A stretch of 57,073 bases of DNA, from contig CAIMEA010000027.1 of the NCBI GenBank assembly GCA_903839845.1, positions 1 to 57,073 on the forward strand, read 5' to 3'. Positions 8,305 to 18,009 of the stretch are shown piece by piece. Under the pieces are notes generated by a model. It was not told the DNA's origin. It saw only the letters and a program-made list of their open reading frames with translations, and did not search any database. Position numbers and translations under genes: made by a program. Source of the stretch: an uncultured Hyphomicrobiales bacterium. Lineage in GTDB: Bacteria; Pseudomonadota; Alphaproteobacteria; Rhizobiales; Xanthobacteraceae. How positions within the stretch are numbered: position 1 is the first letter of the stretch; each line of letters starts with the position of its first letter.

Positions 8305-9507
8305 ATGCTGCGCCCCGGTACTTTCGCGCTGACCGCCCTGCTTGCGGCGTTGACGGCGATAGCGCCGCTTTCGACCGACATGTACTTGCCGTCGCTGCCT
8401 GATATTGCGCGGGCGCTGAGCGCATCGACGGCGCAGGTCCAACTCACCATCTCGGCCTATCTGATCGGCTTTGCCGTCGGACAAATCATCTACGGCCCGA
8501 TTTCGGACCGGCACGGGCGCAAGCCGGTGCTGCTCGCCGCGCTTGCGCTTTATTCGGTGGCGACCTTGATCTGCACGCTGTCGCAGTCGATCGACGTGCT
8601 GATTGGGGCGCGCGCGCTCCAGGCGCTCGGCGGTTCCGGCTGCATCATGGTGGCGCGCGCGATCGTGCGCGATCTTTATTCGGGCCCGCGCGCCGGCCGT
8701 GAATTATCGGTGATGGGCTCGGTCATGGCGCTGGCGCCCGTTGTTGCGCCGCTCATCGGCGGCGCGCTGCAGACGGCGTTCGGCTGGCGCTCGGTTTTTG
8801 TCACGCTGATGATCGCAGGCATCGGCGGCGCGGCGGCGATCTGGCTCGTGCTGCCGGAGACGCTGAGGCAAAAAGCGAGCGAACCGGTTTCGCCTGCCTC
8901 GATGCTGCGCTCCTACGGCGTCGTCGTGCGCAACCCAGCCTATCTATCCTATATGGCTTTGGCCACTGGGAGCTATGCCGGACTGTTCGCCTGGATTTCC
9001 GGCGCTTCGTTTGTGCTGCAAAACCTCTACGGCCTGTCGCCGCTCGATTTCGGCATTGCCTTCGCGTTGAGCGCGGTCGGCTATCTCACCGGCACCAATC
9101 TGGCGACGCGATTCGTCATGCGGCTTGGCCTCGATCGCACCATCGGCTTCGGCTGCTGCGCGCTGGCCGCCGGTGGTCTCGGCATGGTCGTCTCTGTCGC
9201 GCTCGGTTTTACGTCCGCGTTTGCCCTTGTGCTGCCGGTCGCGATCTATCTCGCCGGCATGGGCATGGTGCTGCCGCAGTCGGTCGCCGGCGCCATGACG
9301 CCATTTCCCGAACGCGCCGGCGCCGCGTCAGCGCTGTTCGGTTTTGTGCAGCAGAGTATCGCGGCAATATGCGGCGCGACCGTCGGCGCGCTGCTCGGCC
9401 ATAACGCCTGGCCGTTGGCCGGCGCGGTCGCAATCATGGGCGTTGCGACCCTGTCGTTCTGGGCGGCCACACGCGGCATTCGCGCCCGCGCCGCAAGACC
9501 GCATTAA
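8305..9507 (+). CDS. Bcr/CflA family drug-efflux MFS transporter
   Basis: 400 residues with about 12 hydrophobic segments. The N-terminal PLSTDMYLPSLPDIARAL stretch is the Bcr/CflA hallmark. The MFS motif A loop (GPISDRHGRKPVL) lies between segments 2 and 3, and motif C-like AAPVVAPLIGG is replaced here by APVVAPLIGGAL in segment 5. It is a proton-driven inner-membrane exporter of antibiotics or other small molecules; the substrate is not predictable. Its stop (9505-9507) overlaps the stop of the convergent PBP1A gene by 4 bp. Confidence 0.88.
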   Translation: MLRPGTFALTALLAALTAIAPLSTDMYLPSLPDIARALSASTAQVQLTISAYLIGFAVGQIIYGPISDRHGRKPVLLAALALYSVATLICTLSQSIDVLIGARALQALGGSGCIMVARAIVRDLYSGPRAGRELSVMGSVMALAPVVAPLIGGALQTAFGWRSVFVTLMIAGIGGAAAIWLVLPETLRQKASEPVSPASMLRSYGVVVRNPAYLSYMALATGSYAGLFAWISGASFVLQNLYGLSPLDFGIAFALSAVGYLTGTNLATRFVMRLGLDRTIGFGCCALAAGGLGMVVSVALGFTSAFALVLPVAIYLAGMGMVLPQSVAGAMTPFPERAGAASALFGFVQQSIAAICGATVGALLGHNAWPLAGAVAIMGVATLSFWAATRGIRARAARPH

Positions 9508-11591
9508 TTACGGCCGCGTCCAAACAGATTATTGAGCATCCAGCCGTCGATGCCGGTGGTTTGCTGCTGCGCGGCGACCGGTGGCGCTGGCGCTTGCGGG
9601 GCCGGTTGCGATCCGCCGAATAAGGTCGTGAACACGCCGCCGCTCGGCGCGCTTGGCAGGCTCGCGACCGGCACGCCCTGATGACCGTCGCGCATGAAGC
9701 GGCTCCAGACGTCGACCGGCAGGCCGCCGCCGGTCACTTTTTTGGTCGCCTTGCCATCGTCATTGCCGAGCCAGACGCCGGTGACAAGATGCGCCGTGTA
9801 GCCGATGAACCACGCGTCGCGGAAATCCTGGCTGGTGCCGGTTTTGCCCGCCGCCGGCCAGCCGGGCAGCGCCGCCTTGTGCGCAGTGCCGATGGTGAGG
9901 GTTTCCTGCATCATCGTGTTCATCATGCCGACATAGCGGGCCTCGACCACGCGGCCGAGCGGTTGCGGGTTGCGCGCATAGAGCTGCTGGCCCTTGGCGC
10001 CAAGGACGCGCTCGATGACATGCGGCATGACCGCGTAGCCGCCATTGGCAAAGGTCGCGAAGGCACCGACCAGTTCGAGCGGCGAGACCTCGGACGTCCC
10101 GAGCGCGATCGAGGCGTTCGGCTCCAGTTTGGACGAGATGCCGAGACGATGCGCGGTGCGGATCACCGCCATCGGTGAGACTTCCATCGTCAAACGCACC
10201 GACACGGTATTGAGCGACATCGCCAAGGCCTTAGTCAGTGTCACCGGACCGAAATATTCGTGGCTGTAGTTCTCCGGTTGCCAGCCTTTGATCTTGACCG
10301 GGCCGTCAACGCGCACCGTATCAGGCGTCAGGCCGTGTTCGAGCGCGGTCAGATAGACAAACGGTTTGAATGCCGAGCCCGGCTGACGCTTGGCGGCAAC
10401 GGCGCGGTTGAACTGGCTTTCCGCATAATCGAGACCGCCGACCATGGCGCGCACCGCGCCGTCCGGCGTCATCGCTACCAGCGCGCCTTGCGACACACCG
10501 AATTTGTTGCCCTTGGCGGTGAGTTCGTCGGCCAGCGATATCTCGGCGCTCGCCTGCAATCTGGCGTCGATCGATGTCTCGACAGTCAGGTCTTCGTCGA
10601 TATGACCGAGCGTATCGTTGAGCGCATCCATGATCCAGTCGGCGACATAATTGACCGCGCCGTTGGCGGCCTGCGCGACGATCCGGGGCGGCTTGCCGAG
10701 CGCGACCTTCTGATTGGCGGCGCTGATGAAGCCAAGTTCGGTCATCGATGCCAGTACCATTCTGGCGCGCTTCTCGGCGGCGTCGAAATTGCGCGTCGGC
10801 GCCAGCCGCGAGGGCGACTTCACCAGGCCGGCCAGCATGGCCGCTTCGGCAATGCTCATTTGCCGCGCCGACTTGCCGAAATAGCGCAGCGACGCCTGTT
10901 CGATTCCGTAGGCGCCGGAGCCGAAATAGACGCGATTGAGATAGAGTTCGAGGATCTGCGTCTTGGAGAATTTGCGCTCCAGCCACACCGCCAGCATCGC
11001 TTCCTGCAGCTTGCGGGTGAGCGTGCGTTCCTGCGTCAGAAACAGATTTTTGGCAAGCTGCTGCGTCAACGTCGAGCCGCCTTGGGCCACGCCGCGATGC
11101 AAGACATTGGCCACTGCCGCGCGCGCGATGCCCATCGGATCGATGCCGTAATGCTCGTAGAAGCGGCGGTCCTCGATGGCGACGAATGCCTTCGGCACGT
11201 AAGGCGGCAGCTCTTTCAGCGCCAGCACTTCGCCGGCCAGATCGCCGCGCCGCGCCAGCGCGAGGCCGTCCATGTCGACGATCTGGATCGAGGGCGGGCG
11301 CTTGGGGATTTCGAGCGACTGGATCGGTGGCAGATGCGCGCCGATATAGGCGACCGTGCCGGCGCCGCCTATGACGATCCACAGACCGGCAACCAGCGTC
11401 CAATAAGTCATGCGGCCGATCAGCGAGCGCCTGGCGCCTCGCTTCTTGCGACCTTTCGATTTCGGTTTGCGCGGGGCGGGCTTGTTGGCGCCGCCCGGCG
11501 CGCTGCGATCGCCGGCGCCAACGCGCACGTCAGGCGCAGTGTCGAACGTCGGCTCCTTGCGGCCGCCCGATTGTCCGCGTCCCTGCGCCAT
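9504..11591 (-). CDS. mrcA: Penicillin-binding protein 1A (bifunctional transglycosylase/transpeptidase)
   Basis: 695 residues from ATG 11591 (MAQGRGQS); an upstream start at 11645 adds an unlikely extension. Layout: basic cytoplasmic tail, one membrane anchor (LVAGLWIVIGGAG...), glycosyltransferase-51 domain with EDRRFYEHYG and the GGSTLTQQLAKN motif, then a transpeptidase domain with SxxK (GSAFKPF), SxN (MSLNT) and KTG (GKTGTSQD). It polymerises and cross-links peptidoglycan in the periplasm. The low-complexity Pro/Ala/Gln tail (about the last 60 residues) is not conserved in the family. The 260-bp gap to the divergent PAS-GGDEF-EAL gene should hold its promoter. Confidence 0.9.
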   Translation of the reverse strand: MAQGRGQSGGRKEPTFDTAPDVRVGAGDRSAPGGANKPAPRKPKSKGRKKRGARRSLIGRMTYWTLVAGLWIVIGGAGTVAYIGAHLPPIQSLEIPKRPPSIQIVDMDGLALARRGDLAGEVLALKELPPYVPKAFVAIEDRRFYEHYGIDPMGIARAAVANVLHRGVAQGGSTLTQQLAKNLFLTQERTLTRKLQEAMLAVWLERKFSKTQILELYLNRVYFGSGAYGIEQASLRYFGKSARQMSIAEAAMLAGLVKSPSRLAPTRNFDAAEKRARMVLASMTELGFISAANQKVALGKPPRIVAQAANGAVNYVADWIMDALNDTLGHIDEDLTVETSIDARLQASAEISLADELTAKGNKFGVSQGALVAMTPDGAVRAMVGGLDYAESQFNRAVAAKRQPGSAFKPFVYLTALEHGLTPDTVRVDGPVKIKGWQPENYSHEYFGPVTLTKALAMSLNTVSVRLTMEVSPMAVIRTAHRLGISSKLEPNASIALGTSEVSPLELVGAFATFANGGYAVMPHVIERVLGAKGQQLYARNPQPLGRVVEARYVGMMNTMMQETLTIGTAHKAALPGWPAAGKTGTSQDFRDAWFIGYTAHLVTGVWLGNDDGKATKKVTGGGLPVDVWSRFMRDGHQGVPVASLPSAPSGGVFTTLFGGSQPAPQAPAPPVAAQQQTTGIDGWMLNNLFGRGRN

Positions 11592-11772
11592 TACGCGACC
11601 CACACATGCCCGCGGCCACACGCGCCGCGGGTCCCCGCCGCACAAGTTACGGCGACGGGTTTAAGGCCTCGTTAAGAGGTGCTTCGCGCCGCATGGCCGA
11701 AAGCGGGGGCTAGTCTTTCTTAACTATCCCCTAGCGTAATCCCCGCGAATCCGCGCCATCGCCGTCACGTTT

Positions 11773-11788
11773 TGGCAATTGTTATGCT
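11773..11788 (+). promoter_or_regulatory. Possible sigma-54-type -24/-12 element
   Basis: TGGCA at 11773-11777 and TGCT at 11785-11788 have the -24 GG / -12 GC spacing of sigma-54 promoters. They lie about 65 bp upstream of the ATG of the PAS-GGDEF-EAL gene. The middle positions differ from consensus (CACG and TT not kept), and no enhancer-binding site was recognised. Chance occurrence is a real possibility. Confidence 0.25.
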
Positions 11789-11851
11789 TTGCACGTTACC
11801 GATGGAGGAACATAAACAGACGCTTTCCGCGTCTGGTCGACTGGAGTCGGC

Positions 11852-14827
11852 ATGGGGGAAGCGCTTCTCAGCGATATGGCGGCTGCGTTTGCGATCGGCG
11901 CGATCCCGCCCGGCGCGCTTATGGCGGCCGCGGTATTGTCGTTCCTGGCCATCGGCACCATTACATTCCTCATCGTCCGGCTGACAGGGCGCCACACCTC
12001 TTCGATTGGCGCAGATGGCGAGCTGTTGCGCGCCATCGCGCTCAACAGCATGGCGCAGGGTATCGTCATGTTCGACGCCGCCGAGCGGGCGGTTGTCTGG
12101 AACGAGCGCTATCTCGAACTGTCGGGACTGAGCGCCGAATTCATGCAAGCAGGCCGGACGCTCTGTGAAATCCTGCGGGCTCGCCAAGGCATCCACACAT
12201 TTCAACTCGATATCGAGACCTATCGCCGCGATCTTCTCGCCGATATCGGCTTTGGCAAGACCAAAAGCGTCATCCTCGACGGGCCCGATGGGCGCTCTTG
12301 CCACGTCGTCATCGCTCCGATGGCGGCGGGCGGCTGGATTACCACCCACGAAGATATCACCCAGCAGGTTGCCGCCAAGCGGATCATCGAAGAACAGAAA
12401 CGACATCTCGACGCGGCCATTTCAAATATGCCGCAAGGCCTTTGCATGTTCGACAAAGAGCAGCGGTTGATCGTCTGCAACAGGCAATATGCCGAGCTTT
12501 ACAGTCTGTCCGGTGATTTGTCGAAACCGGGCACGCCGCTGCGGTCGATATTGAGACATTGGGCGCGGGCGATATGCGCGCCGGACGAGCTGGAAGCCTA
12601 TGTCGAGGATCGCCTGAGCAACGTCGGCAAGGGCGACGACTACCAGATCGTCAATCGTTTCCCCGACGGCCGCTATATCGCGGTCGTCCATCAATCCATG
12701 CCCGGTGGCGGCTGGGTATCTACCCACGAAGACGTCACCGACGCCAAGCGCCGCGAAGAATCATTCCGGCTGCTGTTCGAGAGCAGTCCGATGCCGATGT
12801 GGGTGATGGACCGTCGCAGCCTGAGATTTCTCGCGGTCAACGACGCTGTTGTCGCGCGCTACGGCTACAGCCGCGAACAATTCATGGCAATGACGATCCC
12901 CGATTTGCGCGCGCCTGAAGAGCGGGCGGCATTCGCCGAATACCTGCGGGCCTTGCCCGATATCCAGCTGGACGCCCGCATCGGCAAGCATTGCAGAGCC
13001 GACGGCAGCGAAATTGATGTCGAAGTCTATTCCAGGGTTTTGCCTTACAACGGGCACGCGGCGCGCATCACCGTGATGCACGATATTACCGAGACCAAGC
13101 ATGCGGCCGACGAACTTGGCCGCACCAAAAAATTTCTCGACGCGGTGATTGAGCATGTCCCGGTGCCCATCGTGGTGCGTGACGTCGCAGGGCTGGAAGG
13201 CGATACGCGCGGGGCGCGCTTCTATCTGTTCAACCGGGCTTATGAGGCGCTGACCGGCGATTCGCGGGCCGATCTGATTGGCAAGACCGCGGCCGAGATC
13301 TATCCGCTCGACCGCGCCGCGCTTGTCGTTAACGCCGATAACGATGCGATCCAATCAGACAGCGTGATCGACGTGGTCGAACATACCATCCAGACGGCTG
13401 CCAATGGCAGCCGGCTGGTGACCGGCAAGAAGACCGTCATCAGAAACGTCGACGGCAAGCCGCAATATCTTCTCACCGTGCTCGACGACGTCACCGAGCG
13501 CCGGCAGGCACAACAGCGCATCGCCTATCTGGCGCATACCGATTCGCTGACCGATCTGCCGAACCGGGCGACCTTCGTCGAATATCTCGACACGACGCTC
13601 GTCAACGCCGCAGCGAGCGGCGAGCCGTTCGCCGTTCTGTGCGTCGATCTGGACCGCTTCAAGGAAGCCAACGACATTTACGGCCACCTGGTCGGCGACC
13701 GCTTGCTGCGCGAGGCCGCGCGCCGGCTATACGCGGCGGCCGGCGGCCAGTTTCTGGCCCGCGTTGGTGGCGACGAATTCACCCTCGTGCTGACGCAGGG
13801 CGCGCAGCCGGACGGCGCTTTGGCACTCGGTGAGCGCCTGCTGGCGGCCTTCAAACCGGCGTTTGACGTTGACGGTCAGCAATTGCAAATCGGTCTGACC
13901 ATCGGCGGCGCGATCTATCCGGCCGACGGCGACAGCGCCACGACCTTGATTGCCAATGCCGACGCGGCGCTTTATCGGGCCAAGTCGGAAGCGCGTGGAT
14001 CGCTGCGCCTGTTCGACGCCAGGCTTGGCGCGCAATTGCACGAGCGCCGCGATCTGCAGGCCGATCTGCAAGGCGCCATCGCCCGCGACGAATTCTTTCT
14101 GCACTACCAGCCGCAACTGAAAGTCGCGACCGGCGAAATCACCGGTTTTGAATCGCTGGTGCGCTGGCAATGCCCGAAGCGCGGCCTGGTCCCGCCGGGC
14201 AGCTTTATTTCGATCGCCGAGGAAACCGGGCTGATCGGTCCGCTCGGCGACTGGATTCTGCGCGAGGCTTGCCGCGAGGCGGCATCCTGGCCGGTCCCGC
14301 TCAAGGTTGCGGTCAATATTTCGCCTATCCAGTTTCATGCCGGCGATCTCGCGGCCCAGGTGCATATGGTCCTGCTGGAGACGGGTCTCGCCCCGCACCG
14401 GCTGGAGCTGGAAATCACCGAAGGCGTACTGATCGACGACTTCCAGCGCGCGATCGCGATTCTGCGAAAGCTGAAATCCCTCGGCGTCAGCATCGCCATG
14501 GATGACTTCGGCAAGGGCTACTCTTCCTTGTCCTATTTGCATTCTTTTGGCTTCGACAAGATCAAGATCGACCGCAGCTTCATCGGCGACCTCCAGCAGA
14601 ATCATCATTCGATGGCGATCGTGCGCGCGATCATCACGCTCGGTCACAGTCTCCACGTTCCGGTTCTGGCCGAAGGCGTCGAAACCGAAAGCCAGCGCGC
14701 GTTCCTGCAACGGGAAGGCTGCGACGACGTGCAGGGCTATCTGACCGGGCGCCCGCTGCCCATCGCGGCCTATGCCGACGCGATCGGCCGGCCAGCGGCG
14801 CGCGAGATCCGTGCCTCAAACAATTAA
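11852..14827 (+). CDS. PAS-GGDEF-EAL cyclic-di-GMP signalling protein
   Basis: 991 residues. One N-terminal membrane segment (about 20-43), then up to four PAS-like domains (about 60-170, 190-300, 305-425, 430-550), GGDEF at about 560-715 and EAL at about 730-980. The cyclase signature is intact (RVGGDEF), with no RxxD inhibitory site just before it. In the EAL domain the first motif reads ESLVRW instead of EALxRW. The metal and catalytic positions remain: Glu of ESL, LEITEG, DDFGKGYSSL, KIDRSF and AEGVETE. It may therefore make and/or degrade c-di-GMP at the inner membrane in response to a PAS-sensed signal. Monocistronic. Confidence 0.9.
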   Translation: MGEALLSDMAAAFAIGAIPPGALMAAAVLSFLAIGTITFLIVRLTGRHTSSIGADGELLRAIALNSMAQGIVMFDAAERAVVWNERYLELSGLSAEFMQAGRTLCEILRARQGIHTFQLDIETYRRDLLADIGFGKTKSVILDGPDGRSCHVVIAPMAAGGWITTHEDITQQVAAKRIIEEQKRHLDAAISNMPQGLCMFDKEQRLIVCNRQYAELYSLSGDLSKPGTPLRSILRHWARAICAPDELEAYVEDRLSNVGKGDDYQIVNRFPDGRYIAVVHQSMPGGGWVSTHEDVTDAKRREESFRLLFESSPMPMWVMDRRSLRFLAVNDAVVARYGYSREQFMAMTIPDLRAPEERAAFAEYLRALPDIQLDARIGKHCRADGSEIDVEVYSRVLPYNGHAARITVMHDITETKHAADELGRTKKFLDAVIEHVPVPIVVRDVAGLEGDTRGARFYLFNRAYEALTGDSRADLIGKTAAEIYPLDRAALVVNADNDAIQSDSVIDVVEHTIQTAANGSRLVTGKKTVIRNVDGKPQYLLTVLDDVTERRQAQQRIAYLAHTDSLTDLPNRATFVEYLDTTLVNAAASGEPFAVLCVDLDRFKEANDIYGHLVGDRLLREAARRLYAAAGGQFLARVGGDEFTLVLTQGAQPDGALALGERLLAAFKPAFDVDGQQLQIGLTIGGAIYPADGDSATTLIANADAALYRAKSEARGSLRLFDARLGAQLHERRDLQADLQGAIARDEFFLHYQPQLKVATGEITGFESLVRWQCPKRGLVPPGSFISIAEETGLIGPLGDWILREACREAASWPVPLKVAVNISPIQFHAGDLAAQVHMVLLETGLAPHRLELEITEGVLIDDFQRAIAILRKLKSLGVSIAMDDFGKGYSSLSYLHSFGFDKIKIDRSFIGDLQQNHHSMAIVRAIITLGHSLHVPVLAEGVETESQRAFLQREGCDDVQGYLTGRPLPIAAYADAIGRPAAREIRASNN

Positions 14828-14965
14828 CGCGTAAAGGTCGGCGGATTCCCGCGGCCTGCGTTGACGCCCATGATCGTGCTAATTATCATTCGGCGGTCAC
14901 ACCCCGGCATGTACCCGGCTCATTAAGCCGGCGCCGTCAGCTCAACCGCTCGTGAAAGCGTAGTC

Positions 14966-16507
14966 ATGAATTTGTCGTGGGCTGCGCCCGATGTTGCGCC
15001 ATCATCCGTTCCGGCGCCCCGCTGGCTCGCGCCCGTGGTGTTGCTTGCCCTTACGGCATGTATTTTTGGCTTCTTTTTTCCGATCACCGACGTGGGCCTG
15101 AGCGACGAGACGAGCTACCTCGTTGCCGGCGTCGAATTTTTCAAGTCGCCGCCATCCATCGAAAGCGGTCCGCTTTATTCGCTTTGGTATTTCTTACTCA
15201 AGCTTTTATTTCGTGACAGCTATGTCGTTTATTTCCTGTCCTGGGTCTTGCTGGTTGTTTTGTGCCTGGCGATTCCCTTTCTCATTGAGCGCAGCCGCCG
15301 TGCGATCGTCTACGCCATCCTCGCCGCTTTTATGCCGTTCTATATCGTATGGCCCTATATCAATCTATTTAGCGCGGCGATTGTTCTTGTCGGGCTGTCG
15401 ATCATCGAGACCCGCACTGAGCGTTCCTATACGGTCGCCTTTGGCATCCTGCTTCTGACCTGCGTCGTTGTCGCGCTGGTGCGGCCGGAGTATCAGTATG
15501 CTTGCTATGCCGCTTTTGGTTTCTTTCTGGCCGCCGTCGTGCTTGAAGGAAAAGCCCGCGAGCATCTTCTTCTGATCGGGATATGCGTCGCCGCCTTCGT
15601 CGGCGTTGAATTGCTGTTTGCCGCCTTGCCGGGCAATCGAAGTGGCGCGGCCTTCGCTGGGCACCACGATGTCATTTATTTCGAGCAGGGCAAGCTCAGC
15701 GAAAATCCCTGGACGGCCTGGAATGCCTACAAGCTGTTTGGCCTGTCGCAGGATGCGACGCTGCTGGACTTTATGCGCGCCAACCCGAAAGAGTTCTGGT
15801 CGCACATCTATTATAATATGACCCGTCCGCTTTTTATCGGTCTTCTGACGATTGGCGCCCTGACGCTTGCGATTTCAAGCGTGCGGGTTGCCGCGGACAG
15901 ACGCATTGCGCCGACGCTGATGCCTCTTCATCGGCTTATCCCGCTCGCTGTTGTCTATTTACCGGCGGTATCGGCGAGCGCCATCATGTACCCCAAGAAC
16001 CACTATTTGGTGATCCCGTTTCTGGTGAGCGCCTTTTACATCGCGCGTAGCGATCTTGTCGTCGCACTCACCCGCCGTACCGTGGTCATAGGCCTGCTCG
16101 TTGCTTTGGCCTTCGCGTCGATCGCGGTGAACTACAAGATCAAGCTTGGAAAACTGGCGCCGTATAAGTTCAGCGACACGCTCGAATGTCTCGTGGACAT
16201 GCAAAGGCAACGCGGCATTTACAGCGGCGGTTTCCTTGAGGCGCTTGGCGGCGCCAATGCCTATCTCAAGGGAGATACTTTCTGGATCCGGCATTATTCA
16301 ATCAAGGATGGCGAAAGTCTTGACAGCTTCCTGAACAGGACATCGCCGGTGGTGGTCATCGTTGACGAAAATCTCTTCGGGTACATGAAGGCTAAAGGCA
16401 ATGTGACCGTCGGCTCGATTGCCGAATTGAACGGGCTGATCCAGAAGCACGGATTTACCGAATATAAGTGCCGGAGCCCCGGCCCATCGATTTTCTACGC
16501 CAACTGA
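14966..16507 (+). CDS. Polytopic membrane protein, possibly GT-C fold glycosyltransferase
   Basis: 513 residues with about 10-12 hydrophobic segments through residue ~400 and a soluble C-terminal part. After the first membrane segment lies DVGLSDETSYLVAG, an acidic loop placed as in GT-C (ArnT/PMT-like) glycosyltransferases, where an Asp/Glu in the first extracytoplasmic loop is catalytic. I do not recognise a closer family, so the glycosyltransferase idea is inference. Codon choice is visibly more AT-rich (many TTT, TAT, CTT codons) than in the flanking genes, suggesting acquisition. No glycan genes flank it. Confidence 0.6.
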   Translation: MNLSWAAPDVAPSSVPAPRWLAPVVLLALTACIFGFFFPITDVGLSDETSYLVAGVEFFKSPPSIESGPLYSLWYFLLKLLFRDSYVVYFLSWVLLVVLCLAIPFLIERSRRAIVYAILAAFMPFYIVWPYINLFSAAIVLVGLSIIETRTERSYTVAFGILLLTCVVVALVRPEYQYACYAAFGFFLAAVVLEGKAREHLLLIGICVAAFVGVELLFAALPGNRSGAAFAGHHDVIYFEQGKLSENPWTAWNAYKLFGLSQDATLLDFMRANPKEFWSHIYYNMTRPLFIGLLTIGALTLAISSVRVAADRRIAPTLMPLHRLIPLAVVYLPAVSASAIMYPKNHYLVIPFLVSAFYIARSDLVVALTRRTVVIGLLVALAFASIAVNYKIKLGKLAPYKFSDTLECLVDMQRQRGIYSGGFLEALGGANAYLKGDTFWIRHYSIKDGESLDSFLNRTSPVVVIVDENLFGYMKAKGNVTVGSIAELNGLIQKHGFTEYKCRSPGPSIFYAN

Positions 16508-16730
16508 AGCCGGGCCCTTAACGTCAAAGGGCATTCGCAGCTTTTCCAGGCCGGGCTGCCAAAAATAGGTATTGCAGCCTAAATTCCTGGTGTGCTTCTA
16601 GCGATACCGACCTACCATCCCCATATGCTGTAAATAATAAAGTCTTGCTGTCTAATATCTGGCCGAAATATCGCGCTTAATTGATGATTCGGGCTGATTT
16701 CGTTCGGTTTGCCCCAAAGGAGTTCCCGCC

Positions 16731-17021
16731 ATGGCCAATGATTCCCGAACCCCGGAAAGCGCCGAAGCGCGCCAAAAGAAAAAGGCGCTGCAAGCGGTCG
16801 AAGGCCAGAAAGCGATGGTCGAATACGAGGCGGGACTCCGCCAGATGCGCGAAAAGACCGAGCGTTTGCGCGCCCTGAGGCTGGCTCGCGACGAAGCCGA
16901 GGCCAAATTGGCCGCCGAGGCGCCCCCGGCTGCGAAAAAGAAGGCCGCCAAGAAAAAGGCCGCGAAGGCCGTAAAGGGCGACGAAGTGGACGAGGAAGCC
17001 GACGCCGAGTCCGTCTCCTAG
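16731..17021 (+). CDS. Small Lys/Ala/Glu-rich protein of unknown function
   Basis: 96 residues, highly charged. The N-terminal two thirds is predicted helical or coiled (repeated Arg/Glu/Ala heptads, QMREKTERLRALRLARDEAEAK). The C-terminus has a Lys/Ala tract like histone H1-type tails (AAKKKAAKKKAAK) followed by an acidic tail. A strong ribosome site (AAAGGAG) precedes ATG 16731 at good spacing. Similar proteins in Bradyrhizobium-type genomes are labelled hypothetical or transcriptional regulators; a nucleic-acid-binding role is only a guess from charge. The stop lies 12 bp from the stop of the convergent DUF3108 gene. Confidence 0.7.
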   Translation: MANDSRTPESAEARQKKKALQAVEGQKAMVEYEAGLRQMREKTERLRALRLARDEAEAKLAAEAPPAAKKKAAKKKAAKAVKGDEVDEEADAESVS

Positions 17022-17032
17022 CCCCGGCACGA

Positions 17033-17938
17033 TTAGTTGGGTGCGTCGCCAACGGTGGGCGGCGGCAAAGGGGCTCCCTGCGTCACCGCCGGAGCCGTGG
17101 ATTTGATCGCAATCACCTCGAAACGGTCAGCGGCGATTTCCAGCGTGCCGATCAAGGTGGGCATCACCAGCCGCGCCGGCGCGATCACGTTGCTGCCGAC
17201 AATCGGCGCGAACCAGAGTTCCATGTCGCGCTGGCCGCCGACATATTTCACCAGCATGCTATCGGCGCGATAGCCGGCAATCGGCTTGAGCATGACGGCG
17301 CAGACCAGCACCGGTCCGGCATAACCGATGTCGATCTTCATGCGATCGAGACGTTTGAATGACAGCGCCAGATCGTAGCGGCGCTGGCCGTCGAAAATCG
17401 ACAGCACGCGGTCGCAATCGGCCGGCACCGGAACCGATTTCTCGCCGGGCGGCGCGACAACCAGCATGGCTGTCAGCGGATCGGTGACGCCGCGGCGGTC
17501 CGCCTCCGTGACCGGGATACGGTCGTCCTTCTTCGGCGGCGTATCCAGGCGCAAGGTCTTCACGTTGCCGTTCTCGAACGTCATCTGCAGGCCGGCGACT
17601 TCGCCGTCCTCGGTCACATTCGACGAGAAAAATGTCGGCCGCAGCCGGTCGGCGTCGATGACGCCGCGCGTCGCCACACGGCCTTCGCCGTTGACCAGCA
17701 CGCTGAGCGCGCCGCTCGCCTTGCCGTTGGCCGCGGTCGTGTAGCTGCCGGGATTGAGGTCGACCGTCCAGGACAACTGGCCGATCGAGACACCGACCAT
17801 TGTGATCGCGAAGTGCGCATTGAGCCGCGCATCGGCCCGCGCGGTTGCGCCCGGGCCGAATAGCGCAAGACCTGCAACAAGACCGGCAACAAGACTTGCG
17901 ATCAGAATGGCAGCCGGGCGGGCGGTTCGTGCAAACAT
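17033..17938 (-). CDS. DUF3108 domain-containing secreted protein
   Basis: 301 residues. It starts with a signal peptide (basic MFARTARPA, then a hydrophobic stretch ending near GATARADA), so it is periplasmic or outer-membrane associated. The body is a beta-rich DUF3108 domain. Typical elements include the GVSIGQLSW strand near the N-terminus, the DPLTAML segment and the CDRVLSIFDGQRRYDL region, with paired cysteines that might form a disulfide. Function is unknown in the family. It is 71 bp downstream of glnD on the same strand, so possibly co-transcribed. Confidence 0.82.
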   Translation of the reverse strand: MFARTARPAAILIASLVAGLVAGLALFGPGATARADARLNAHFAITMVGVSIGQLSWTVDLNPGSYTTAANGKASGALSVLVNGEGRVATRGVIDADRLRPTFFSSNVTEDGEVAGLQMTFENGNVKTLRLDTPPKKDDRIPVTEADRRGVTDPLTAMLVVAPPGEKSVPVPADCDRVLSIFDGQRRYDLALSFKRLDRMKIDIGYAGPVLVCAVMLKPIAGYRADSMLVKYVGGQRDMELWFAPIVGSNVIAPARLVMPTLIGTLEIAADRFEVIAIKSTAPAVTQGAPLPPPTVGDAPN

Positions 17939-18009
17939 GGAACTATTATAAGCAGATTGCCGCTGAGTCGTCAGGCGCTAGCCGGCCGGCGTACCGAAAT
18001 TGGCGCTCG

